DNA of 64,000 nt from the NCBI GenBank assembly GCA_005777185.1, contig SXNL01000226.1:1-64000 (forward strand), given 5' to 3'. Below the pieces are notes generated by a model. That model searched no databases, had not been told where the DNA came from, and saw only the letters and a program-made list of their open reading frames with translations. This stretch comes from Myxococcales bacterium (lineage in GTDB: Bacteria > Myxococcota_A > Polyangia > Polyangiales > Polyangiaceae). Position 1 is the first letter of the stretch. The number at the start of each line of letters is the position of its first letter. Positions 54,501 to 61,841 of the stretch are shown here, piece after piece. Made by a program: the position numbers and the translations under genes.

Positions 54501-55709
54501 GTGGTTGCCCGACTTCTCGTCGAAGCCGGCGTCGTAGAACCAGTCGTGCAGGAAGTTGGTCGTGTAGAAGAGGTGCGTGATCGACGCGCGGATCGAATTG
54601 GGCCTCGCCACGGGGGACGCGGTGGTGTCGTACACGTAGTCGAAGGTCGACGGCGACGTGAGCGCGGGCTGGGTGTCCAGGGCGCCACCGAGGCCGTCCG
54701 GCGTGGACAGGTCGGCGTACGCCGAGACGTTGTTGCCCATCGTGGTGGACGCGCCCGGAGGCAGCCAGGGATCGTTGCGCGAGAAGGGGTAGTTGGCGAT
54801 CGTGACGAGCGCCCCGGGGACGAACGACGGCTTGTACCTGTCGGGCTTGCCGGTGGGGTGCGGGATCGTGGCGTTGCCCTGTGGACCGTCCATGGGGATG
54901 AGGGTCTTGGCGTCCGCGTACACGCGGTAGGTGTAGGCATCGGCGTGGACGAGGCTGGTCGAGAAGAGGATCTCGCCGTCGACCGCCGAGACGACGAAGG
55001 AGGTTCCGCCCGATCGACGGCCGACCAGCTCCACGTGCCAGCCGGGGACCACGCCCTCGGCGAGAGGGAAGAGGACACGGCGCGCGCGCGAGAGGGAGAG
55101 CGCGGCGTCGCCGGCGAAGTGCGTGTACTCTCCGTCCGTCTCGCGCGCCGTGAAGGCCGCGGCTCCCCCCGTCATCGCGTGATGCGCCGTCGCGACGGCG
55201 GTGGCGGGGAGGACCGTGAAGGGCGTGTCGGCGCCCGAGAGCTGGGGCACGACGAGTCCCGAGGCCGCGACCGGCTCGAGGGCGCGGTTCATCGTCAGGT
55301 TGAGACCGCCGCGGAAGACCTCCACGCCGCCGACGGCCTGTCGGTAGCGGGCGACGATCGGACCCTGGCCGACGTCGTGGATCACGGGCTCTCCGAGGGA
55401 GGCGAGCGCCGCCGGACGCCACGAGAGCGCGGGCGCGAGGACCGCGATCGTCGCGCGGGCGGCGTCGGCCGGGGTCTCGAGCGACGAGGGGGCGTGGGCG
55501 GTGCCGGACCCCGACAGGGGCCGGCCCGTGAGCCACACGAAGGACGGCAGGCCGAGCCTGGCGTCGACGTGGGCCACGTGGACCGCAAAGGGGGCCGTGG
55601 CCCGGGCCGTGACCTCGGGCGGAGGGGATCGGGGTTGGTCTCCGACGGCGCAGGCGCTGAGGAGAAGACCGGACAGGAGGACGATCCCCGCGGAGCGCGA
55701 TCGGAGCAT
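51594..55709 (-). CDS. M36 (fungalysin)-type secreted metalloprotease with PA-domain insert and MYXO-CTERM tail
   Basis: LLSGLLLSAC lipobox; KIVLVHRGQCSFVQKAQAVQDQGAVGVVVVN (PA); SIVAHEWGHVLSSRLIG...GGLGEGWADF; C-terminal GCGCSQTRSSEAPMSLALGVAVLAYVRRRR. Confidence 0.92.
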   Translation of the reverse strand: MLRSRSAGIVLLSGLLLSACAVGDQPRSPPPEVTARATAPFAVHVAHVDARLGLPSFVWLTGRPLSGSGTAHAPSSLETPADAARATIAVLAPALSWRPAALASLGEPVIHDVGQGPIVARYRQAVGGVEVFRGGLNLTMNRALEPVAASGLVVPQLSGADTPFTVLPATAVATAHHAMTGGAAAFTARETDGEYTHFAGDAALSLSRARRVLFPLAEGVVPGWHVELVGRRSGGTSFVVSAVDGEILFSTSLVHADAYTYRVYADAKTLIPMDGPQGNATIPHPTGKPDRYKPSFVPGALVTIANYPFSRNDPWLPPGASTTMGNNVSAYADLSTPDGLGGALDTQPALTSPSTFDYVYDTTASPVARPNSIRASITHLFYTTNFLHDWFYDAGFDEKSGNHQAKNLFRGGKENDPLLVEALDYSGKNNANATVPGDGASPRIQMFVFSGPSTAVLNVPPPSPVAGDKAVGLAGFGKDAFDVTAQVVVAADNADPDRADACDGELQGNIAGKIVLVHRGQCSFVQKAQAVQDQGAVGVVVVNVPSSADPGSPPFMGGTSDRITIPILSLNLADGQALEAAATTGTATVQMRRFPQVDLDGGLDTSIVAHEWGHVLSSRLIGNGSGLATNQAGGLGEGWADFLALLLVARKDDVETPAGRGWAGVYPKGAYATMGSGADYYFGIRRLPYSTDFRKNPLTFKHIQNGTPLPTGVPISFGEDGSFNAEVHATGEVWASMLWECYASLLAEGRLSYDEAQARMARYLVSAMKTTPVDPTLIEARDALLATSLAGDERDFQVFYQAFARRGAGVGASGPSKESTNNVGVIESFDVGNDIRIVSAVLVTGALTCDHDPFLDEGEVGAVEVVVRNVGVGALADTAVEISTPSPDVTFLDDKGRTVGTVRTMVGPLRPFETRTARTGAVVRGSKSGPIQLDVRVTDPTLLRPRVLSAPVQGRANTDEDQKSAIDSMEAKNTSWKVTGPGGAAIKWSRKATPADGTFWTVPDQPLPVEQRLTSAPFTIDEATFTLSFRHRHSFRHSTRRNVDVDGGVIELSVDNGVTWVDVSSVSDPKLAYPGKIDPGSPGRLSDNPLLKDVPAGQARPAYVFKSAGYPAWVEGKIAVALRERPKDGKVLIRFRTGSATGFFGAEGWDVDDVSLGGISSTPFWGFVPHADGCDAKAPSAKVLATPTPQKTLDRLGPAEKAMCTSTACVFVGDALRLTGCGVRPGGTDAAPIPVDPLGFTWTQVAGPPLTVRGGSAAPAPAHLAQACGEAGLPDSPWSATDRIRASLPEIDAPTTPATLSFVLRANDGVLVSAATSRIDVHVLPRPTAAPPPETGCGCSQTRSSEAPMSLALGVAVLAYVRRRRSGARVR

Positions 55710-55794
55710 GTCCGGCGTTAGTTAGCGGAAGGCGCCCCGGAAAAAAAGGGCCGCGGACAAACCCTCCGCGGGTCTCGCCCGTCGAAGCTCGACC

Positions 55795-56346
55795 ATGGCG
55801 TACCGAGATCCGAAGGTGGCCCTCCAGGCGAGGCAGGCGAGGCTGGAGGCGGAGCTCGGGGAGCTGCGGGCGGCCCGGGGGGGCGCCACGGACGTCGAGA
55901 GGGAAATCGCGGGCCTCGAGGCCGAGCTGGCCAAGCAGAGGGCCCGCCGCCTCCCGGTGCTCGAGGACGTCCGCGTCGCGGCCCCGTGCGGCGTGCGGTG
56001 GGACACGATGGTCGGCGACGACCGTGTCCGCTTCTGCGGGCAGTGCAAGAAGAACGTCTACAACCTGTCCGCGATGGGCCGCGCCGAGGCAGAGGCGCTG
56101 ATCGCCGATCGTGAGGGCCCGATGTGCGTGCGCCTCTCGAAGCGGGCGGACGGCACCGTCGTCAGCGGCGACTGTCCGGTCGGGGTCCGCCGTCGACGCT
56201 TCCGGATCGCGGCCTTCTCGGCCGTGGGCGGGAGCCTCGTGGCCCTCGGAGCCGCAATCGGGCTGTCGCGCTTCCTCCCGCGTGAGAAGCCGCCGATGGT
56301 TCACACCGCCGGCGAGATGACCCTGCAGGGAGACATCGCCGAATGA
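55795..56346 (+). CDS. Coiled-coil / CxxC / TM protein of unknown function (paralog 1)
   Basis: APCGVRWDTMVGDDRVRFCGQCKKNVYNLSAMGRAEAEALI...CVRLSKRADGTVVSGDCPVGVRRRR then hydrophobic helix. Confidence 0.8.
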   Translation: MAYRDPKVALQARQARLEAELGELRAARGGATDVEREIAGLEAELAKQRARRLPVLEDVRVAAPCGVRWDTMVGDDRVRFCGQCKKNVYNLSAMGRAEAEALIADREGPMCVRLSKRADGTVVSGDCPVGVRRRRFRIAAFSAVGGSLVALGAAIGLSRFLPREKPPMVHTAGEMTLQGDIAE

Positions 56347-56984
56347 AGGGCGGGGGCGAGGGCGAGCTCGAGCGGCGGCTCGACGCGCTCAGGAGCGGGG
56401 TGCGGCGCGAGAAGGAGATCCAGGCTGAGCTCGACGAGACCACGCGGCTGCTCGAGGGAATCGGCGGGAGGCGGTCGCCGGTCGACGACACCCGCGTCGC
56501 GTCCCCGTGCGGCGAGAGCTGGGAGGGCATGGTGGGCGACGCGCGGCAGCGCCTCTGCCTCCGCTGCGACGCGCACGTCTACGATCTGTCCGCGATGACG
56601 CGCGACGAGGCCGAGGTGTTCCTCGCCACGCGCGGGGCAACCGCCTGCGTGCGGTTCTTCCGTCGGGACGACGGCACGGTGAGGACGAGCGACTGCCCCG
56701 TCGGCGTGCGCAAGAAGCGGGTGCGGCTCGCGATCCTCTCCGCTGCCGGCGCAGGCATGCTCGCGACGGCCGCCACCACGTCGCTGGCCGCGACGCAGGA
56801 GAAGCCGGCGTGCCGCGCGCGTGGGCCCAGCACGGAGATGGCTCCCGGGCCCTTCCCGCCCACCCCGACGGCGACGGAATCCCCCGGCAAACGCCCGGAA
56901 GGCACCTGGGTCATGGGCGCGCGTGCACGCGCGGTTCCCCCCGAGGTCGCGGAGGAGGCCTCGACCCGCGCGAAGCGCCGCTGA
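56343..56984 (+). CDS. Coiled-coil / CxxC / TM protein of unknown function (paralog 2)
   Basis: SPCGESWEGMVGDARQRLCLRCDAHVYDLSAMTRDEAEVFL...CVRFFRRDDGTVRTSDCPVGVRKKR then hydrophobic helix; start overlaps paralog 1 stop. Confidence 0.8.
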   Translation: MKGGGEGELERRLDALRSGVRREKEIQAELDETTRLLEGIGGRRSPVDDTRVASPCGESWEGMVGDARQRLCLRCDAHVYDLSAMTRDEAEVFLATRGATACVRFFRRDDGTVRTSDCPVGVRKKRVRLAILSAAGAGMLATAATTSLAATQEKPACRARGPSTEMAPGPFPPTPTATESPGKRPEGTWVMGARARAVPPEVAEEASTRAKRR

Positions 56985-57000
56985 CCGAGGGCCGCGCCGG

Positions 57001-57192
57001 TCAGACCGGGCAGCTCATGTCCTGCCCGCAGCACAGGGGTGACTTCACCTTGCCGTCGCCGTTCGGGCACTTCGAGACGGCCACCTTCGTGCCGTCGGTC
57101 TTCTCGATGGTGTCGTGCGCGAGCGCCGCGCCGCACTTGCCACACGTCATGTTCACGCTCATCCCGCACTTAGAACAGGAATAGGTCACCAT
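57001..57192 (-). CDS. Small zinc-ribbon protein
   Basis: MVTYSCSKCGMSVNMTCGKCGAALAHDTIEKTDGTKVAVSKCPNGDGKVKSPLCCGQDMSCPV. Confidence 0.7.
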   Translation of the reverse strand: MVTYSCSKCGMSVNMTCGKCGAALAHDTIEKTDGTKVAVSKCPNGDGKVKSPLCCGQDMSCPV

Positions 57193-57231
57193 CCGTCGAG
57201 AGTACCCTTCGCCGTCCGGCCGCGGGGGGAT

Positions 57232-57903
57232 TTAGTTCAGCGGGTACCGCGCCGCGCACGCGCCGGCCGGGCCCGCGCCCGACCCGCCCCCCGCCGACCA
57301 GCGTCCGTTCACGCACTGGTACCACGCACCGTCGAACCGGGACTCCACGCTCGTCTTCTCGGCCACGCGGGTGTTCAGCGTCCCCGAGTGGCAGCCGTCG
57401 TCGTCCTCGGTCGAGCTGCTCGCGGCGCCGCTCCCCGCCGGGACGCGGTAGGCGTTGCACTCGGCGCGGTGAGCCTTGTAGCCGTACCACGCGTTGAGGC
57501 CCTGCATCTTGTAGATGGTGTACGCGCACTTCGCGTTGGTGGCGGCGTCGTAGAGCGCCGACGGGTTCCGGGGGCACGCGCCCGTGCCGAGGTGGATCGA
57601 GTTGATCTGGAACAGGCCGTGGTCCGTCGTGCCGTTGTTGTTGCGGTTGGAGGCCCGCTCGTAGAAGCTCGACTCCCACTTCGCCGTGCACACCATCGTG
57701 CCGACGATCGACTCCGCGAACCCGGCCGCACGCAGGTGCTCCGCGATCTCGGACTGCGGCACCTTTCGACCCGCGAGTAGCTGGTCCTGCGTCTCGCCCG
57801 TGCCGCCGACGTCCTCGCTGGTCGGTGCCGCGCAGGCCATCGTCGAGAGGGCCACCACGCCGAGGAGGGGCCAGCGAAACCCGTGGAGGAGCGCGCCTGT
57901 CAT
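57232..57903 (-). CDS. Secreted C-type-lysozyme-like (GH22-like) protein with Cys-rich C-terminal tail
   Basis: Signal/lipobox STMAC; VCTAKWESSFYERASNRNNNGTTDHGLFQINS...ACPRNPSALYDAATNAKCAYTIYKMQGLNAWYGYKAHRAEC. Confidence 0.8.
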   Translation of the reverse strand: MTGALLHGFRWPLLGVVALSTMACAAPTSEDVGGTGETQDQLLAGRKVPQSEIAEHLRAAGFAESIVGTMVCTAKWESSFYERASNRNNNGTTDHGLFQINSIHLGTGACPRNPSALYDAATNAKCAYTIYKMQGLNAWYGYKAHRAECNAYRVPAGSGAASSSTEDDDGCHSGTLNTRVAEKTSVESRFDGAWYQCVNGRWSAGGGSGAGPAGACAARYPLN

Positions 57904-58049
57904 GCGTCCCCGTGGAGCAAGCCGCGCGCCAGGTTCGCGAGCGTGCGTTTTCGCGGGAGATCGCGCACACTGTGGGCCGGCCGTGGGTCGGTGAGGATCC
58001 ACGTTGCCGACCGTCTCCGGACAAGAGAAGAACCAGGTAACATGCACCC

Positions 58050-59402
58050 ATGGCGCTCTTTTCCTTCAGGTCGGTAGCGTGCGGGATCGCTGTCGCGCTG
58101 CTCGCGGTCGCGTCGAGCTGCGCAGGCGACGGCAGGTGCCGCTACAACAGCGACTGCCAGGGCGCCTACTGCGACAACGGCGCGTGCAAGAAGGACTGCG
58201 TCGACGCGGCGCTCGACTGCCCGCGGGGGTTCATCTGCAGCGCCATCGCGCGGTGCGAGGTGCCCCCCGGCGCCGTCGTCGGACCGGACGGAGGCATCGT
58301 GTTCCCGCCGGCGAGCGACGGCGGCCCCGTCGTCACGCCGGACTCGGGGACGCCGGGCACGGACGCCGCCGCCGACGGATCGATCTCGCCGCCGCTCGAC
58401 GCGGGCCTCGACACCGGGAAGCCACCGCTGAAGAAGGTCCTGCTCGACGCGTGTGGCGGGGACTCGGAGTGCGCGTCCGGGCTGTGCAAGCCGTACTTCG
58501 TCGGCGGCGGGCGGCGCTGCACGAAGACGTGTGTTTCCACCCCCGACTGCATGCAGGGGACGCGGTGCATCGAGTTCGGAGCCGCGGGATCGTGGTGCGT
58601 GTTCAGCGACATCGGGCGGACCTGCAACGTCGCGGGCGACTGCAGCTTTGCCTGCCTGACCAGCCAGAAGTACTGCACGGCGAAGTGCACGACGGGGTCC
58701 GACTGCCCGAACGGCTACGGCTGCCAGGCCGTCGGTACGCCGCCCACGAGCGTCTGCGTGAAGAACGAGGCGGCCTGCGGGCCCGGGATGACCGGGGCGT
58801 GCATCGCACCGGCCGCCTGCGACAACACGATGCTCGTCTCGAGCTGCACCCAGGCGTGCGGCTCCGCCGCGGACTGCCCGCAACGCGCCCAGGGGCTGGC
58901 GCCGTGGACCTGCAACGGTCTGTGCAAGCGCCCCGCCGACGTCGTCGGACCCCTCGCAGGAGGCGAGCCGGCGGAGTACGCGTGCCAGGGTGGATCCATC
59001 GTCAACCTCTGCAACGACGCGCAGCACATGAACTTCGACACGTTCACGATCCCGCCCGCGCCGGTCTTCACGTGCCCCGTGGCCGTGAGCAAGCCGGGCG
59101 CCGCCGGCGACACGTGCGTGGACTCGTGCCGCTACCAGGGCGCGTGCATCCACGGCTTCCACTGCACGGGCATCGGCTCCGTGGGTGCGAACCGCATCGG
59201 CCTCTGCCTGCCCGGGCTGGGCGGCGGGGAGGTCGGCGCGGCCTGCACGCGCAGCGCCGACTGCTACTTCGGGCACTGCAACCTGAACACCAACAAGTGC
59301 TCGCGCGACTGCACGGTCGACGGGCTCTGCCCGACCGGGTCGGCGTGCAGCGCAGGCGCGACGCCGGCGGTCGAGGGACGGCTGTTCCGGCGGTGCGAGT
59401 GA
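58050..59402 (+). CDS. Cys-rich secreted lipoprotein
   Basis: MALFSFRSVACGIAVALLAVASSC; many regularly spaced Cys; D/G/P-rich linker. Confidence 0.8.
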   Translation: MALFSFRSVACGIAVALLAVASSCAGDGRCRYNSDCQGAYCDNGACKKDCVDAALDCPRGFICSAIARCEVPPGAVVGPDGGIVFPPASDGGPVVTPDSGTPGTDAAADGSISPPLDAGLDTGKPPLKKVLLDACGGDSECASGLCKPYFVGGGRRCTKTCVSTPDCMQGTRCIEFGAAGSWCVFSDIGRTCNVAGDCSFACLTSQKYCTAKCTTGSDCPNGYGCQAVGTPPTSVCVKNEAACGPGMTGACIAPAACDNTMLVSSCTQACGSAADCPQRAQGLAPWTCNGLCKRPADVVGPLAGGEPAEYACQGGSIVNLCNDAQHMNFDTFTIPPAPVFTCPVAVSKPGAAGDTCVDSCRYQGACIHGFHCTGIGSVGANRIGLCLPGLGGGEVGAACTRSADCYFGHCNLNTNKCSRDCTVDGLCPTGSACSAGATPAVEGRLFRRCE

Positions 59403-59998
59403 TGGACCGCCTGTACGAGCTCCTCGATCGCTTCAACGCCGCCCCGCCCGACGGGGCGGACGCCATCGAGGAGGAGATCTGGCGCTCCTACGGGGCCGAG
59501 CGATCGGTCCTCATCCTCGACATGGCCGGCTTCTCTCGGGTCGTGCGCCGCCACGGCATCGTGCACTACCTCGCGATGGTGCGGCGCATGCAGATCGTGA
59601 CGCGGCCGCTCGTCTCCCGCCACGGCGGCGAGATCGTGAAGTACGAGGCGGACAACCTCTTCGCGGTGTTCGAGGATCCGCGCTCGGCGGTGGCGTGCGC
59701 GATCGCGATACGCGTGGCGTTCGACGCGATCAACCCGCACACGATGAACGAGCGCGACATCCACGTGTCGGTCGGGATCGCCACCGGCCGCATCCTGCTC
59801 GTTCCCGGCGCCGATGCGTTCGGCGACGCGGTGAACATCGCCAGCAAGCTGGGCGAGGATCTCGCGGGGAACGACGAGATCCTGATCGCCGAGAGCGTCC
59901 GCGCGCTCCTGCCGGCCGATCCCGGGTTCGCGCTGCGGGCCGTGGAGTTCTCGGTCTCCGGCCTGGAACTCGCGGCGTGGTCGATCGATCCGCGGTGA
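59402..59998 (+). CDS. Stand-alone class III adenylate/guanylate cyclase-domain protein
   Basis: SVLILDMAGFSRVVRRHGIVHYLAMVRRM...GGEIVKYEADNLFAVFEDP...VSVGIATGRILLV...FGDAVNIASKLGEDL; TGATG coupling to the upstream gene. Confidence 0.8.
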   Translation: MDRLYELLDRFNAAPPDGADAIEEEIWRSYGAERSVLILDMAGFSRVVRRHGIVHYLAMVRRMQIVTRPLVSRHGGEIVKYEADNLFAVFEDPRSAVACAIAIRVAFDAINPHTMNERDIHVSVGIATGRILLVPGADAFGDAVNIASKLGEDLAGNDEILIAESVRALLPADPGFALRAVEFSVSGLELAAWSIDPR

Positions 59999-60479
59999 AG
60001 GGTCAGCCCCGCGCCGTCGGCGCGCCGCGAAGAGGACCGCAGCCCGTTTCCGAGCCTCGAGCGCTTCGAGCCCGCGGATCGTGACCGCGACGGCGTGCTT
60101 CGCGGCCTGTCGTCGCCGCGGAGGAAGGTCCCGCCGAAGAGCGACGGCTGCATGCCGGCCTCGCGGGGCGAGAGGTCGGGAGCCTCGCGTCGGATCGGGC
60201 GCCCGCACGGGGGCCGGCAGGCGCCCCCAAGACCCCGAGCTCGCGGCTCGCCTCTATCCCCCGCTCGGCCTCCACGAGGCCATCGCGCAGTGCCGCGAGT
60301 GCCGCGCCACCTCGCTCGCCGGCGCGGGAGGCCGGGGCGCGAACCGCGCGGAGAGCTCGGTCCACAGCCGCGACGTCGGGAACGTCTCCGTCCACCACGT
60401 CCGCCAGCGTCCGAGCGTCCGCCGCGACACGCCTGTCGCCTCGCTCGCGGCCGCCTTCGTGATGCCGAACCTCTGCTGG

Positions 60480-60990
60480 GGAAGGGTGGCTGGGGCCACC
60501 CTCGGCGACGTCGAGGTTGGTGGGGATGAAGGCGTTCGCGTCGTTCGCGGCTTCGTAGCGCGCCTGCTTGCCCACGCCGGTCGGGCCGAGACCACCGAAG
60601 CCGTCGCCGTGCCCGGCGCTGCGCGGATCCTGCTCCCAGTACTCGACGAGGCGCGGGGCGCCGAGCTTGTCGACCTTGTCGAAGACTCCTTCGGGAGGAC
60701 CTTCACGTTCTCCTTCTGGAGCACGACGCGCACGGGGATCACGAGCGCGAACCGCTCGGGCGGGCCCTTGTACTCGGGCGGGCCCTTGTAGTCGTTCTGC
60801 ATGGACAGCACGGTGCGCTGACCCTCCCGCATCAGGACGACCTGCGTGGCGTCTGCGAAGAGCTTCCCGTCGGCGCCCGACACGTAGAAACCGCAGAACG
60901 CCTGCGCGCGGGGAGCCGCCACGGCGACGACGGCGACGTGAGCGCGGAGACGAGCGCGGCGCGGAGGGTACGCATCCCGCGACGGTACGC
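60480..60990 (-). pseudogene. DUF2330 gene remnant, frameshifted and 3'-truncated
   Basis: AFCGFYVSGADGKLFADATQVVLMREGQRTVLSMQNDYKGPPEYKGPPERFALVIPVRVVLQKENVKVLPKE, then the expected continuation VFDKVDKLGAPRLVEYWEQDP is in another frame. Confidence 0.7.
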
Positions 60991-61023
60991 CGAAAGTCGC
61001 CGGCGCGGCAACGTGGCGGGCCG

Positions 61024-61797
61024 TCAGCCCGCGGAGGCCGACGGACCGTGCTCGTCCTCGGGGTACACGTGGGCCGGCAGCTGGCCGATCGGGTCGAGGT
61101 TGCGGAAGCCCACGCAGGACTTCTTGATGCCGAGGAAGTAGGGGATGGATCGGAGGGTCATGAGGAACCACCCGCGGATCTTGCCCCAGACCGACGGCGC
61201 GGGGGTGGGCACCGGCGGTGCCGGGACCTCGTTGAGGTCGACGTAGAAGGCCCGCGTCAACCCGAAGCTCTCGACCTCGTGATCGATGGAGCGGGCGTGG
61301 TCGAGGAGCGGTGTCGCGAGCGCGGCGTGGATGGGCTCGCTCATCAGAACGTACTCGGGGACGGGCACGGGGTTCTTGAGCAGGCGGTGGACGAGGATGA
61401 CGTCGACGCCCGCAAGCTCGACGTGCTTCTTGACCTTCTGGAACGCGACCTCGCCGTGGTGGGCGATGAACTTGAGCTGCAGCTTGCCGACCTGCGTGCA
61501 GCTGTCGCAGTTGCAGACGCGGTCGATCTCCATCTGCTGCTGCTTCGCGCGGAAGGCGCGACGGATCTCGAGGACCCGGTCGACGTGCCCCCGGAGGTCG
61601 GCGGCCTTCCCCAGCTTCGCGTAGAAGAAGGCGGCGTCGCCCTCCAGCTTGGCCAGCTCCAGCGACCCGGCGGCGTCGATGACGGTCTCCAGGAGCTGCG
61701 CGACGATGTACTGCGCGTGGGCGAGGTTCACGCGGTGGACCTTCATGAACCGCGTGTACCCGCCGATGTCGGCGATGAGGAGGAAGACGTGGGCCAA
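61024..61797 (-). CDS. DUF2652-like protein (cyclase-like fold)
   Basis: FLLIADIGGYTRFMKVHRVNLAHAQYIVAQLLETVIDAAG...LAKLEGDAAFFYA...ELAGVDVILVHRLLKN. Confidence 0.85.
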   Translation of the reverse strand: MAHVFLLIADIGGYTRFMKVHRVNLAHAQYIVAQLLETVIDAAGSLELAKLEGDAAFFYAKLGKAADLRGHVDRVLEIRRAFRAKQQQMEIDRVCNCDSCTQVGKLQLKFIAHHGEVAFQKVKKHVELAGVDVILVHRLLKNPVPVPEYVLMSEPIHAALATPLLDHARSIDHEVESFGLTRAFYVDLNEVPAPPVPTPAPSVWGKIRGWFLMTLRSIPYFLGIKKSCVGFRNLDPIGQLPAHVYPEDEHGPSASAG

Positions 61798-61841
61798 GGG
61801 GGAAGGATTCTAGCGCGGACGGCGGACAGCGGGCGGACGGA

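Noticed and set aside
60254-61171. 305-aa minus-strand ORF as an intact gene
   Set aside because: It splices a DUF2330 start to out-of-frame sequence; the expected DUF2330 continuation is in another frame
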